Below, one piece after another: positions 55,229 through 63,629 of a DNA stretch of 64,000 nt (its first letter is position 1; each line of letters starts with the position of its first letter). Origin of the DNA: Helicobacter_D ganmani. GTDB taxonomy: Bacteria > Campylobacterota > Campylobacteria > Campylobacterales > Helicobacteraceae. Below the pieces are notes generated by a model. It had not been told where the DNA came from. It saw only the letters and a program-made list of their open reading frames with translations, and ran no database searches. The translations under genes and the position numbers were made by a program. Location: NCBI RefSeq assembly GCF_965138225.1, contig NZ_CBCSAX010000009.1; one strand, written 5' to 3'.

Positions 55229-55551
55229 TAGGTGTAGCAAGTGGTTGCTCCAATCCAAAAAGAGAGGAAAGTCCGAGCTGCATTGGGATAGGATTCCATT
55301 TAAAGAATGGCTAGAGTAATCTAAGGGAAAGCGCAACAGAAAACAAACCGCCACAATCGTGGCAAGGGTGAAAAGGTGGGGTAAGAGCCTACCGAAAGTG
55401 TAGTAATACACTTTGACTTTGCAAGCCCAATCCGCAGCAAGAAAGGTATGGTTAGTATCCCAAATCTCTAAACCTTTTGCTAGAATTTTGCTGCAAGGCA
55501 AAATCCAGATAAATAGCCACATAAACAGAACTCGGCTTATCGCTACACCTA
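55229..55551 (+). ncRNA. rnpB: RNase P RNA (bacterial class A)
   Basis: The catalytic RNA that matures tRNA 5' ends. The outer P1 stem is a perfect 10-bp pair, TAGGTGTAGC (55229-55238) with GCTACACCTA (55542-55551). Conserved cores are GAGGAAAGTCCGAGCT near 55261, AGGGTGAAAAGGTGGGGTAA near 55364 with AGAGCCTACC, and the 3' signature ACAGAACTCGGCTTATCG near 55525. Length of about 323 bases is smaller than E. coli's but normal for this phylum. The long ORF beginning at 55413 inside it is not coding there. Confidence 0.95.
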
Positions 55552-55571
55552 AAACTAGGCAAAGGATTTTT

Positions 55572-56600
55572 ATGCGATATTTACAAATTTCAGATTCTAT
55601 TTTGCTAAGTCACGGAAGCGGTGGCGTAGAATCACAAAATCTTATTACAGAGCTTTTTTATCCCTTGTTAGAAGGCTGTGTAATGGGTGGAGGTGAAGAC
55701 GCAGGGATTGGAAGTTTAAGCCAAAATACAGAAAAATTCGCCCTTAGTACCGATGGCTATGTCGTCTCGCCCTTGTTTTTTAATGGTGGAGATATTGGCA
55801 AACTCTGCGTATGTGGAAGCTGCAATGATGTCGCGATGATGGGCGCAAAGGCGCGTTATTTGAGCGCAAGTTTTATGATTGAAGAGGGATTCTTGATTGC
55901 GGATTTGAAACGCATTGTAGAATCTTTTGCAAACACCCTAAAACAAAGTGGTGCGAAGCTTCTCTCTGCGGATACAAAAGTGCTTCCCAAAGGCACTTTG
56001 GATAAACTTTTTATCACCACAACCGCACTAGGAGAGTTTCTATACCCCCATTTAAATTTAAGTGCATTTGGGATTCCGCAAGATTGCGCGATTCTAGTCA
56101 GTGGCAACATCGGCACACACGGAGCAGTGATTTACTCCAATCGTGAGGGAATCGGGCTACAAAGTGATTTACAGAGTGATTGCTCCTTGCTTTATCCTGT
56201 TTTAGAACCGCTATTTCAGGCTAAGCTTAAGCTATATGCCCTGCGCGATGCGACAAGAGGCGGAATCGCAAGCGTGCTAAACGAATGGGCAAACGCTTCA
56301 AAAATCGGCATAGAGATTGACGAGGCGCATTTGCCGATTCTCCCACAAGTGCGCGGAATCTGTGAATTATTGGGATTTGAAGCCTACAATCTAGCAAATG
56401 AGGGAATGTGCATGCTATGTGTTGCCAAAGAGGACGCGACAAAGGCTTTGGAGATTCTACATTCACAAGGCGCACCAAATGCCGCAATCATCGGCTACAC
56501 CACTTCAGAAAACGCGACAAAAGTTGTGCTAAAAACCCCCTTTAATGCAAGGAGATATTTAGACTATCCAAGCGGAGAATTACTGCCTAGAATCTGCTAA
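55572..56600 (+). CDS. hypE: Hydrogenase maturation protein HypE
   Basis: Dehydrates carbamoyl carried on its C-terminal cysteine to cyanide for the NiFe-hydrogenase active site. From ATG 55572 (AAAGGA six bases upstream) the protein has 342 residues. It opens ISDSILLSHGSGGVESQNLI, has GEDAGIGSL, STDGYVVSPLFFNGGDIGKL and ALRDATRGGIASVLNEWA, and ends in the required PRIC. The gene starts 20 bases after the RNase P RNA without a terminator in between. HypA, HypD and HypF genes are not in the window. Confidence 0.96.
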   Translation: MRYLQISDSILLSHGSGGVESQNLITELFYPLLEGCVMGGGEDAGIGSLSQNTEKFALSTDGYVVSPLFFNGGDIGKLCVCGSCNDVAMMGAKARYLSASFMIEEGFLIADLKRIVESFANTLKQSGAKLLSADTKVLPKGTLDKLFITTTALGEFLYPHLNLSAFGIPQDCAILVSGNIGTHGAVIYSNREGIGLQSDLQSDCSLLYPVLEPLFQAKLKLYALRDATRGGIASVLNEWANASKIGIEIDEAHLPILPQVRGICELLGFEAYNLANEGMCMLCVAKEDATKALEILHSQGAPNAAIIGYTTSENATKVVLKTPFNARRYLDYPSGELLPRIC

Positions 56601-56678
56601 GGGTTGCGGTAAATTGAGCCCTTGATGGCTTGCGATTCTACTACTACTTCCTTGCAAGGTTTTATTGGCTTTTTTTCC

Positions 56679-56770
56679 TTGAGAGAAAATTTAAAAAAAT
56701 TTGTGGCAATCCATATTAAGATTTAAATTTTGCAAGATTATGGATTGCTTCGCTACACTCATAATAACGA
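56679..56770. repeat. Intergenic palindromic repeat, direct copy A
   Basis: Inverted arms GCAATCCATA (56706-56715) and TATGGATTGC (56739-56748) bracket an AT-rich 23-base loop. Bases 56703-56757 are identical to 59878-59932. The rest of the gap 56601-56818 between hypE and moeA is featureless. Confidence 0.82.
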
Positions 56771-56818
56771 AAAATAAAATACAAAGACGCAAGCAAAGAG
56801 TGTGATGACGCAGTATTG

Positions 56819-58045
56819 TTATATAAGCAAAATCACTCGCACCATCTCTCCTACACTTTTTGCGCTATCTAAGACGCACAACCCATTATATGCGGAATCT
56901 AGCGGACAAAAGTTATTTAAAATCGCGCTTTGAAAATCCTTTTTTCCCTCAAAATCTATTTTCCATTTACCCCCAACATTTCGCACATTACACACGCGAA
57001 ATTCTAAGCGAGAATCGGTTTTACTAACATTTTCCTGCAATAAAATCTCCAAAGTAATAGGCACAAAATACCCCCCATTAAGACGCCAAAGAATCTCTTT
57101 GGCAAAAAGTTCAAAGGTTACTAAAGTAGAGTTTGGGAAGCCGGGCAAGCCAAAAAACTGCTTGCCTCCAAAATGTGCGTAAGAAATATGTTGTCCGGGC
57201 TTGATTTTGACACCTTTAAACACCATTTCATTCTCTCTTTCCTTGCAAATTGCTGCAATAAAATCATAATCTCCCACACTTGCCCCCCCGCTGCTTAGGA
57301 TTAAATCACACTCACTAAGTGCTAGATTCACGCATTCCTCCACCTGCTCTTTTGTATCTTTTAAAATCGGATAAAGCTTTGGGATTCCACCATTTTCTAG
57401 CACTTTTGCAACAAGTAAATGTCCATTAGTATTGTAAATATTTGCTCCATTTTTAGCACTTTCCCCTAGCTCCAACAACTCATTTCCACTAACCAAAATC
57501 CCGACTTTCGCGCGTGTAAATACCTCTACAAAAACACAATTTAGGCTTGCCAAAAGCCCAATATGATTTGCATTGAGGCGCACTCCTTTGGAGATTAGCT
57601 TCTCACCTTTGCGATAATTTGCTCCTTTTTGACAAATGTATTGTCCAACTTTTGGTATCTCCAAAAGACGCAAAGTTTCGGATTCTACCTTTACCTGCTC
57701 TATAGGTGCTAAAATATCAGCATTTTGTGGAATTTCCGCTCCCGTAAAAGTCTTAATCGCAAAGGGTTGGTGGAGAGGCAGAACAGAATCCTGCGCATTC
57801 CCTGCTGGATTCTCCCCTAAGATTTTAAATTCTTGCGTTGCATTTTCTTGCAAAAATTTAGAATTTATTGCATATCCGTCCATATTGGAGCGTGCGGATT
57901 GCGGCATATCTTGTATTGCGACAACATCACGTGCCAAAATTCGCCCTAAAGCCTCATACAAAAAAACACGTTCCACGCCCAAAGCTCCAATCGTTTGGGA
58001 TTCCAAAATCTCCCTTGCTTGTGCATAATCAATTTTAACTTTCAT
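56819..58045 (-). CDS. moeA: Molybdopterin molybdenumtransferase
   Basis: Inserts molybdate into adenylylated molybdopterin. The 408-residue protein shows the MoeA N-terminal QDMPQSARSNMDGYAINSKFL near residue 42, GAEIPQNADILAPIEQV near residue 106, the domain III NGHLLVAKVLENGG and LILSSGGASVGDYDFI near residue 240, then FFGLPGFPNSTLVTFEL near residue 300. It lies 12 bases after ribA and is probably co-transcribed. Confidence 0.95.
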   Translation of the reverse strand: MKVKIDYAQAREILESQTIGALGVERVFLYEALGRILARDVVAIQDMPQSARSNMDGYAINSKFLQENATQEFKILGENPAGNAQDSVLPLHQPFAIKTFTGAEIPQNADILAPIEQVKVESETLRLLEIPKVGQYICQKGANYRKGEKLISKGVRLNANHIGLLASLNCVFVEVFTRAKVGILVSGNELLELGESAKNGANIYNTNGHLLVAKVLENGGIPKLYPILKDTKEQVEECVNLALSECDLILSSGGASVGDYDFIAAICKERENEMVFKGVKIKPGQHISYAHFGGKQFFGLPGFPNSTLVTFELFAKEILWRLNGGYFVPITLEILLQENVSKTDSRLEFRVCNVRNVGGKWKIDFEGKKDFQSAILNNFCPLDSAYNGLCVLDSAKSVGEMVRVILLI

Positions 58046-58056
58046 CTTTTTCCTTA

Positions 58057-58641
58057 TTAAAGCAAATGCCCCATTTTGGTTTTTTTCACTTCCAAATAAT
58101 GTGCATTATGCGCATTGCATTCTACGATAATCGGCTCTCGCGTAAGCTTAATCATAGATTTAAATGCGCAAATCTTGGCTGGATTATTTGTCAGCAAGCG
58201 GATTTGACTTAAGTGATAATAATCAAAAATAAATCTTACTATCTCATAATCACGCTCGTCTTCTTGGAATCCCAAAGCAAGATTAGCTTCAATCGTATCT
58301 AAGCCACTATCTTGCAGAGCATACGCATTGACTTTATTAAAAAGCCCGATTCCACGCCCTTCTTGGCGCAAATAGATTAAGAATCCCCGCTCTTTTGCAA
58401 TTCTTTTCAAAGCCATTTGCAACTCACCGCCACAATCACATTTAAGACTTGAAAACACATCTCCAGTTAAACATTCCGAATGCACACGCACAAGGGGATT
58501 TTCTGGAATCTCTATCGTCCTTAGCACCAAATGTTCCAAGAGATAGGATTCGCCTTTAAAAAGCTTTTTTTCTCTAAAAGATTGAATCATAAAATCCCCA
58601 AATTGCGTGGGAAGATTTGCCTGTTTTGAAATTTCTACCAT
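58057..58641 (-). CDS. ribA: GTP cyclohydrolase II
   Basis: First committed riboflavin step: GTP to the pyrimidine precursor. The 194-residue length is that of the stand-alone enzyme. Zinc cysteines are in VHSECLTGDVFSSLKCDCGGEL (residues 53-74), the catalytic region in YLRQEGRGIGLFNKVNAYALQ and RLLTNNPAKICAF near the C-terminus. Helicobacter often also has a fused ribBA elsewhere. First gene of the ribA-moeA unit. Confidence 0.94.
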   Translation of the reverse strand: MVEISKQANLPTQFGDFMIQSFREKKLFKGESYLLEHLVLRTIEIPENPLVRVHSECLTGDVFSSLKCDCGGELQMALKRIAKERGFLIYLRQEGRGIGLFNKVNAYALQDSGLDTIEANLALGFQEDERDYEIVRFIFDYYHLSQIRLLTNNPAKICAFKSMIKLTREPIIVECNAHNAHYLEVKKTKMGHLL

Positions 58642-58743
58642 TTGAATTCTCTTTAAAAAATTTTAATTAAACTCACAAATATAACGCATTTGTCGTCAAA
58701 AATGGTTTAAGATTCTGAAATTTAACTTTGTTATGGATAAATT

Positions 58744-58753
58744 TGGCTACAAT
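58744..58753 (+). promoter_or_regulatory. Putative hypB promoter
   Basis: TGGCTACAAT carries a TACAAT -10 (58748-58753) 25 bases before ATG 58778. Its place downstream of ATG 58733 argues that 58733 is not the real start. Confidence 0.5.
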
Positions 58754-58777
58754 GCACCAAAAATAAAAGGCTTGAAA

Positions 58778-59470
58778 ATGGAATCGCCAAAGAATTTCAA
58801 AAGCGTAGAAATAGGACAAAGGATTCTATCCAAAAACGACAAAGTCGCAATGGAATTGCGAAAAATCTATGCAAAAGAAAATCTTTTTGTCCTCAACCTT
58901 ATGAGCTCACCTGGTAGCGGAAAAACAACGCTTTTAGAAAATATTGCCAAAAACAAATTGCTAGAATTTAGCGTCATAGAGGGGGATTTGCAAACTAATC
59001 GTGATGCCGAGCGTCTCCAAGCCTATGGAGTCAATGCCCACCAAATCACCACAGGCGATGCGTGCCACTTAGAAGCGGCAATGGTGCAGGAATCTTTAGA
59101 AAAATTACGCGCACAGGGGGAGTTCAAGGATTTTTTATTTATAGAAAATGTCGGCAATCTTGTTTGCCCAGCAAGCTACGACTTAGGTGCAAATATGAAT
59201 ATCGTCTTGCTTTCCACTCCAGAGGGAGATGACAAAGTTTTAAAATATCCTACAATTTTCTTATGTGCTGACGCGGTAATCCTTTCTAAAGCAGATTTGA
59301 TAGAAGTATTTGATTTTAAAGTTGCACAAGTAGAAGAGGATTTAAAAAAGCTCAAAAAAGAGATTCCATTGTTTTTAATTTCCTCCAAAGATATAGAATC
59401 TCAACGCAAATTTTGCACATTTTTACAACAAAATAAGGAGAGAAATTATGTGTCTAGCCATACCTTCTAA
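58778..59470 (+). CDS. hypB: Hydrogenase/urease nickel incorporation GTPase HypB
   Basis: Ni-binding GTPase that delivers nickel for NiFe-hydrogenase (and urease where present). From ATG 58778 (AAAAGG upstream) the protein has 230 residues. P-loop NLMSSPGSGKTTLLENI near residue 43, VIEGDLQTNRDAERL, GDACHLEAAMVQESL with the metal-binding Cys-His, FIENVGNLVCPASYDLG and ADAVILSKADLIEVF are all present. There is no long His-rich N-terminus, as in other Helicobacter. Overlaps hypC by 23 bases. Confidence 0.95.
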   Translation: MESPKNFKSVEIGQRILSKNDKVAMELRKIYAKENLFVLNLMSSPGSGKTTLLENIAKNKLLEFSVIEGDLQTNRDAERLQAYGVNAHQITTGDACHLEAAMVQESLEKLRAQGEFKDFLFIENVGNLVCPASYDLGANMNIVLLSTPEGDDKVLKYPTIFLCADAVILSKADLIEVFDFKVAQVEEDLKKLKKEIPLFLISSKDIESQRKFCTFLQQNKERNYVSSHTF

Positions 59471-59711
59471 AGTCGTCGCAATTGATACTATAAACAATAT
59501 TGCGACGCTAGATACATTGGGTGTAACGCGTGAGGCAAGTTTGGATTTAATGAGCGAAGAAATCCATATCGGAGATTATGTGTTATTGCATATCGGCTAT
59601 GTTATGGGTAAGATTGACAAAGAACAAGCCAAACTTTCATTAGAAACTTATACAGAAATCATTAAAACGCTTGAAGAAGAGGAAAAGGAACTCAAAGAAT
59701 CTATGCGCTAG
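59448..59711 (+). CDS. hypC: Hydrogenase maturation chaperone HypC
   Basis: Small chaperone that holds the Fe(CN)2CO unit with HypD. The 87-residue protein starts MCLAIPSKVVAIDTINNIAT with the essential Cys2 and has VGDYVLLHIGYVMGKID-like GDYVLLHIGYVMGKID. An acidic tail (EEEEKELKE) follows. Its ATG lies inside the end of hypB, coupling their translation. AAGGAG precedes it. hypD does not follow in this window. Confidence 0.95.
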   Translation: MCLAIPSKVVAIDTINNIATLDTLGVTREASLDLMSEEIHIGDYVLLHIGYVMGKIDKEQAKLSLETYTEIIKTLEEEEKELKESMR

Positions 59712-60080
59712 TTTGCTGTATGAGATTCTAAGCCGCAACAATTCAGTGCATATTGGGATTCCATTTGTGGAATCGCGGTAAAACATTTGCACTAGAAAAA
59801 TTACCTGCAAACTAGTGTGAATAGTAGGCATAAATAAGATTGGATTTTTGTTCTTGAGAAAAAATTTAAAAATTTTCGTGGCAATCCATATTAAGATTTA
59901 AATTTTGCAAGATTATGGATTGCTTCGCTACATTCGTAATGCGAAAGGATAAGACGCAAGGACGAATCCCAAATCACACTTGCAATTTTCTATTGTGCTA
60001 TTTGTGAGATTCTGCTTTGAAATTTACAAGTATAAAAAGAATCCCCTCTGCACTTTTTGTGTATTCAACAATCCTCTAAA
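59712..60080. other. Gap between hypC and the second chemoreceptor gene
   Basis: Contains a 7-bp hairpin (GATTCCA / TGGAATC, 59757-59774) that could end the hypB-hypC transcript and a copy of the dispersed repeat (59851-59945). The remaining 130 bases before 60081 show no convincing gene. Confidence 0.5.
59851..59945. repeat. Intergenic palindromic repeat, direct copy B
   Basis: Inverted arms GCAATCCATA (59881-59890) and TATGGATTGC (59914-59923). Bases 59878-59932 are identical to 56703-56757, in the same orientation, 3.2 kb apart. Sequence around the core (CTTGAGA, AAAATTTAAAAA) is also shared. Confidence 0.82.
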
Positions 60081-61175
60081 CTATACCAAAGTGGCTAATT
60101 TTTCTTCACAAAGCCCATCTAAATATTTCACAACATCATCACTTGCCAATTCTGCAGCTTGGAAATATTTATAAATCTCCTCTAAGCAATCGTGTGCATT
60201 GCCGTGCTGTAACATTAGTGCGTGTCCTGCAATGATATTATCATGGACTCCTTGATGTGGCGGTTCAATTTTCGGATAAGTTGCATATTGTGAGAAGAGT
60301 TGTTTGCCTGTTCCTGTATCATACCATTTACCCAAACGGCAGTCGTGATGTCCTGCAAACTTCGCTTCCATATCCTCGTTGAAAATTGCTCTATACCCAT
60401 TGATTTTGAAAAACAAGTGGTCTAACTTAATTAAACCAACAAAAGTAATTGTGAGAATTTTGTCTGTATCTACATAGATTTGTTCTGCAGACTGGTTGAT
60501 GTGTTCCAATACTTCGTTTTGCGCGCCTAGTTGCTCCATTTCTTTAATAATTTCATCAGAGTTCGTTTGCACTTCAGAGAAATTTTGTTGAACAACTTGG
60601 ATATTCATTTCAATTTCTTTGGTTGCTTTTTGCGTGCGTTCCGCGAGCTTGCGCACCTCATCAGCTACGACAGCAAATCCTCTTCCGTGTTCTCCTGCAC
60701 GCGCTGCTTCAATAGCGGCATTGAGGGCAAGCAAATTGGTTTGATCTGAAATATCTGTAATTAATGCAATGACACTTGAAATCGCAGTAAAGTCGTTTTG
60801 CACTTGGGTAACCATTGTATTAAATTCAGAAAGTTTTGCAGTCATATTAGACAAGCCTTCTGCCAAAATATTTTGAATCTCAACAGAATTTTTCTTATTG
60901 TCTGCTGCAATAGATTTTGCAGAACGCAATAAATCCACTGTTTTGGCAAAGTCATCTTGTAAAATTTTTAGATTTTTACCACAACCATTTGCAAGTGCCA
61001 AAGTCATATTTTTAAAAGTCCCGCTTTTGTCATCTGTTTGTGCTTCTTCTGAAGATTCTTGAAGTTTTGCGTGTAATTCCTCGTTGTGTTCTTTTGCTTC
61101 TTGGAGTTTCGCTTTTAAAAGCTTATTCTCCTCCAAAACACGATGCAATTGTTCTTTGTATTGACTGCCAAACAT
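60081..61175 (-). CDS. Second cytosolic CZB-domain chemoreceptor (TlpD-like paralogue)
   Basis: A 364-residue paralogue of the protein at 17838-18947: N-terminal coiled coil (LHRVLEENKLLKAKLQEAKE), a signalling hairpin tip DISDQTNLLALNAAIEAARA followed by GEHGRGFAVVADEVRKLAER, and a CZB domain with candidate zinc ligands in LIKLDHLFF, HHDCRLGKWY and PPHQGVHDN. It differs most in the linker before the hairpin and in the C-terminal tail (AELASDDVVKYLDGL). No transmembrane segment. TAGGAGAG precedes ATG 61175 and a GTAAAAT box lies further up on the minus strand. Confidence 0.92.
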   Translation of the reverse strand: MFGSQYKEQLHRVLEENKLLKAKLQEAKEHNEELHAKLQESSEEAQTDDKSGTFKNMTLALANGCGKNLKILQDDFAKTVDLLRSAKSIAADNKKNSVEIQNILAEGLSNMTAKLSEFNTMVTQVQNDFTAISSVIALITDISDQTNLLALNAAIEAARAGEHGRGFAVVADEVRKLAERTQKATKEIEMNIQVVQQNFSEVQTNSDEIIKEMEQLGAQNEVLEHINQSAEQIYVDTDKILTITFVGLIKLDHLFFKINGYRAIFNEDMEAKFAGHHDCRLGKWYDTGTGKQLFSQYATYPKIEPPHQGVHDNIIAGHALMLQHGNAHDCLEEIYKYFQAAELASDDVVKYLDGLCEEKLATLV

Positions 61176-61293
61176 ATTCTCTCCTACCTTTTAAGTTGAT
61201 TTTTCATTTTACGAAAATCTTTAGAAAAACCTTAAAGCTTTAATTAAAATTTTATAACTAATTAAATTAAAAAATTATAAAAAATATTAATCT

Positions 61294-62844
61294 CTATTTA
61301 AACTTTGATTTTATACAAGTAGATTCCTTTTCTTGAAAATCCAATGGCTTGCTCAAATATCGCCTATACCCATAAAAAGCCCCAAACATCATTCCAAAAC
61401 CCACCAAATATCCCACAATAAGAGATTCAAAAAATCCTGCAACACCAAAGCTAATCAATGCAGCAAATGCAGCCGTCGTTGCATAGGGCAATTGTGTGAT
61501 AAAATGGCTCTGCACAGAGCAACCTGCTCCTGTAGCAGAAAGAATCGTTGTATCAGAAATTGGCGAAGTATGGTCTCCATACACTGCTCCAGCCAATACA
61601 GCAGAAATGCTCAACATCATATCTATGCTATTAATCGTGGCTATGCTCGCACCAATGGGCAACATAATCGCAAATGTTCCCCAGCTAGTTCCGGTGCAAA
61701 ATGCAATAAAGCTTGCGCTTAAAAACAATACCAAAGGAGCAATGACATTTGCCAACAATACACCGCTTGCCAAAAAATCCCTGCTTAGATTGGCAAGATA
61801 AATGCCGGTTTGCAAATCATTCTTAATCACAGGTCCAATCGCCCACGCCAAAATTAAAATAAGATTTGCGGGCAACATAGACAAGAATCCGTCTTTGATA
61901 ATCAAAGCATACTCGCGCAAACTAATGCGATTCCAAGCAATAGCTACAGAAACAGCTATTGCACACACTCCACCCCAAAAAAGTGAAAATCCCGTTTGGG
62001 CATTTGCAAGCATTTCAATCAGATTTGGATTTTGCGACACTTGATAGCCACTATAAAAAATAAAGAATCCCACAAAAAAGATAAGTGCAATAATGGGCAG
62101 AATCAAAAGCCAAATGCTCCCCCCGCTATGAGGCTTGATTTCGTCAAACTCTTCTACTCCTACTCCTTGATTATGGCGCATAACGGGCAGATTAATTTGC
62201 CAAAGAATCGTTAAAAAAACTCCAAGTAGGGCAAACCAAGCATAATAATTCCCCCAAATGCTTTGCACTAGCACACTAAAGCTTGAGGTATTCTCCACCA
62301 ATCCACCCATAATTCCCAAAATATAAGCCCCCCAACTTGAAATTGGCATTAAAATACAAATCGGTGCGGAAGTAGAATCAATAATATATGCCAAACGTTC
62401 CCTTGTAGAATGATTCGCGTCATTGAGTGGGCGTGCAATTTGCCCGACGGTGAGTGCATTAAAATAATCATCAATAAAAATCACAATTCCCGCAATAAAA
62501 GCAACAAATTCCGAACCTTCCGCAGTTTTGACGCGTTCTCTTGCCCAATGCACAAAGGCATTCATTCCACCTGAACATTGCATTAGCTGCGTCAAAATCC
62601 CAAGCAAAATCAAGAATCCAAACACATACAAGGCATTAGATTGCACTTCTCCCTCGCTGTAAAACACCCCTCCAATGGCATTTAAGACATATTCTAAAAC
62701 CCCAAAAAACGAATTGCTTAACATAAATCCAGCTAGAAAGATTCCAACAAATAGCGAAAGCACAACCCTGCGCGTAATAAATACTAGCGCAATCACACAC
62801 AAAGGCACAACCAAACTCAATACTGAATCTGCATACATTCCCAT
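61294..62844 (-). CDS. nhaC: NhaC-family Na+/H+ antiporter
   Basis: A 516-residue polytopic membrane protein with about a dozen hydrophobic segments. Family features are IVIFIDDYFNALTVGQIARPL near residue 124, ICILMPISSWGAYILGIMGG near residue 158 and the C-terminal FCTGTSWGTFAIMLPIG and GAVYGDHTSPISDTTILSAT. It exchanges sodium or another cation for protons to regulate cytoplasmic pH; some family members are instead amino-acid antiporters, so the substrate is inferred. Monocistronic. Confidence 0.88.
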   Translation of the reverse strand: MGMYADSVLSLVVPLCVIALVFITRRVVLSLFVGIFLAGFMLSNSFFGVLEYVLNAIGGVFYSEGEVQSNALYVFGFLILLGILTQLMQCSGGMNAFVHWARERVKTAEGSEFVAFIAGIVIFIDDYFNALTVGQIARPLNDANHSTRERLAYIIDSTSAPICILMPISSWGAYILGIMGGLVENTSSFSVLVQSIWGNYYAWFALLGVFLTILWQINLPVMRHNQGVGVEEFDEIKPHSGGSIWLLILPIIALIFFVGFFIFYSGYQVSQNPNLIEMLANAQTGFSLFWGGVCAIAVSVAIAWNRISLREYALIIKDGFLSMLPANLILILAWAIGPVIKNDLQTGIYLANLSRDFLASGVLLANVIAPLVLFLSASFIAFCTGTSWGTFAIMLPIGASIATINSIDMMLSISAVLAGAVYGDHTSPISDTTILSATGAGCSVQSHFITQLPYATTAAFAALISFGVAGFFESLIVGYLVGFGMMFGAFYGYRRYLSKPLDFQEKESTCIKSKFK

Positions 62845-62959
62845 ACTCCTAAAAACGCAAAAAGAAAAAAGTGTGGTATATTATTTGTAATTTCATTAGT
62901 TTTACATTAAATACTTAAGAATCTCGTGATTGGTTGTCATTATAAGATTCTAAAATTTA

Positions 62960-62976
62960 TGGAATAAAAATTGCTT
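62960..62976 (+). promoter_or_regulatory. Sigma-54 (-24/-12) promoter
   Basis: TGGAATAAAAATTGCTT has GG and GC ten bases apart and a TTGCTT -12 element, nearly the Campylobacterota sigma-54 consensus. It is 38 bases upstream of ATG 63014. Confidence 0.8.
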
Positions 62977-63013
62977 AAATCACTAGTAATATACCTTCAA
63001 AAAGGAAAAAACA

Positions 63014-63520
63014 ATGAATGTAAATGACAAAAATCAATCTATGTGGGGAATACTCCAACAATCCTACACGCAACAAAATACGAAATCCAACAATATTTCG
63101 GGTTATTCTAAGGATTCCAATTCGCTTTTTGGCACGCAAAACACGCAAGGAATTGACACAATTTCTAGTCTCTTTAATGTGGATTCCAATACCGATAAAA
63201 CCACAATTACCGAGATTCAAGATTCTTTTGAGGTTAGCGCAGAACTTACGAATCTTCAACATTTTGCTAAAAACTTCAGCGCAAAATTTGAAAACAATTT
63301 TGAGAGTTTAAAAGACTTGGGCGACGCAATGCTACAAAGCGGAATCTTAAACAAAGAGGAAAAAATGGGCTTTGATGTCTTACAAAAATTCAATCCAAGC
63401 CTTGATTCTATACAAACGCAAAATCTCTTGCAAAACACAAATCTAAGTCAAGAAAATAAGAATCTACTTAATCAAGTAGATAGAAAAATCAGTGCGGTAA
63501 GGTATTTTGGTGGATTTTAA
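63014..63520 (+). CDS. Sigma-54-controlled hypothetical protein
   Basis: A 168-residue soluble protein rich in Asn, Gln and Ser in its first 60 residues (SMWGILQQSYTQQNTKSNNI) and helical afterwards (NFSAKFENNFESLKDLGDAMLQSGIL; GFDVLQKFNPSLDSIQTQNL). It has no signal peptide and no domain I recognise. The strong sigma-54 promoter and AAAGGA before ATG 63014 indicate an expressed gene in the flagellar regulon. A flagellar assembly or secreted protein is a reasonable guess only. Confidence 0.68.
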   Translation: MNVNDKNQSMWGILQQSYTQQNTKSNNISGYSKDSNSLFGTQNTQGIDTISSLFNVDSNTDKTTITEIQDSFEVSAELTNLQHFAKNFSAKFENNFESLKDLGDAMLQSGILNKEEKMGFDVLQKFNPSLDSIQTQNLLQNTNLSQENKNLLNQVDRKISAVRYFGGF

Positions 63521-63593
63521 TCGTCCTTAAGAAATGCAACAAGAAACCTTGTAGAATCTTATATTATTGCAGAGGGGGGAAATACCAAATTTA

Positions 63594-63602
63594 TGCTACA
63601 AT
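63594..63602 (+). promoter_or_regulatory. Promoter of the toxin-antitoxin pair
   Basis: TGCTACAAT extended -10, identical to the one before rnpB, lies 28 bases before ATG 63630. Confidence 0.55.
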
Positions 63603-63629
63603 ATCCTATAAAATAATGAAAGGATTAAA

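Noticed and set aside
55413..55571. N-terminal extension of HypE from 55413
   Set aside because: This stretch is the RNase P RNA; HypE homology and the ribosome site start at ATG 55572.
58733..58777. HypB start at ATG 58733
   Set aside because: No ribosome site, and a TACAAT promoter box lies between this ATG and the family start at 58778.
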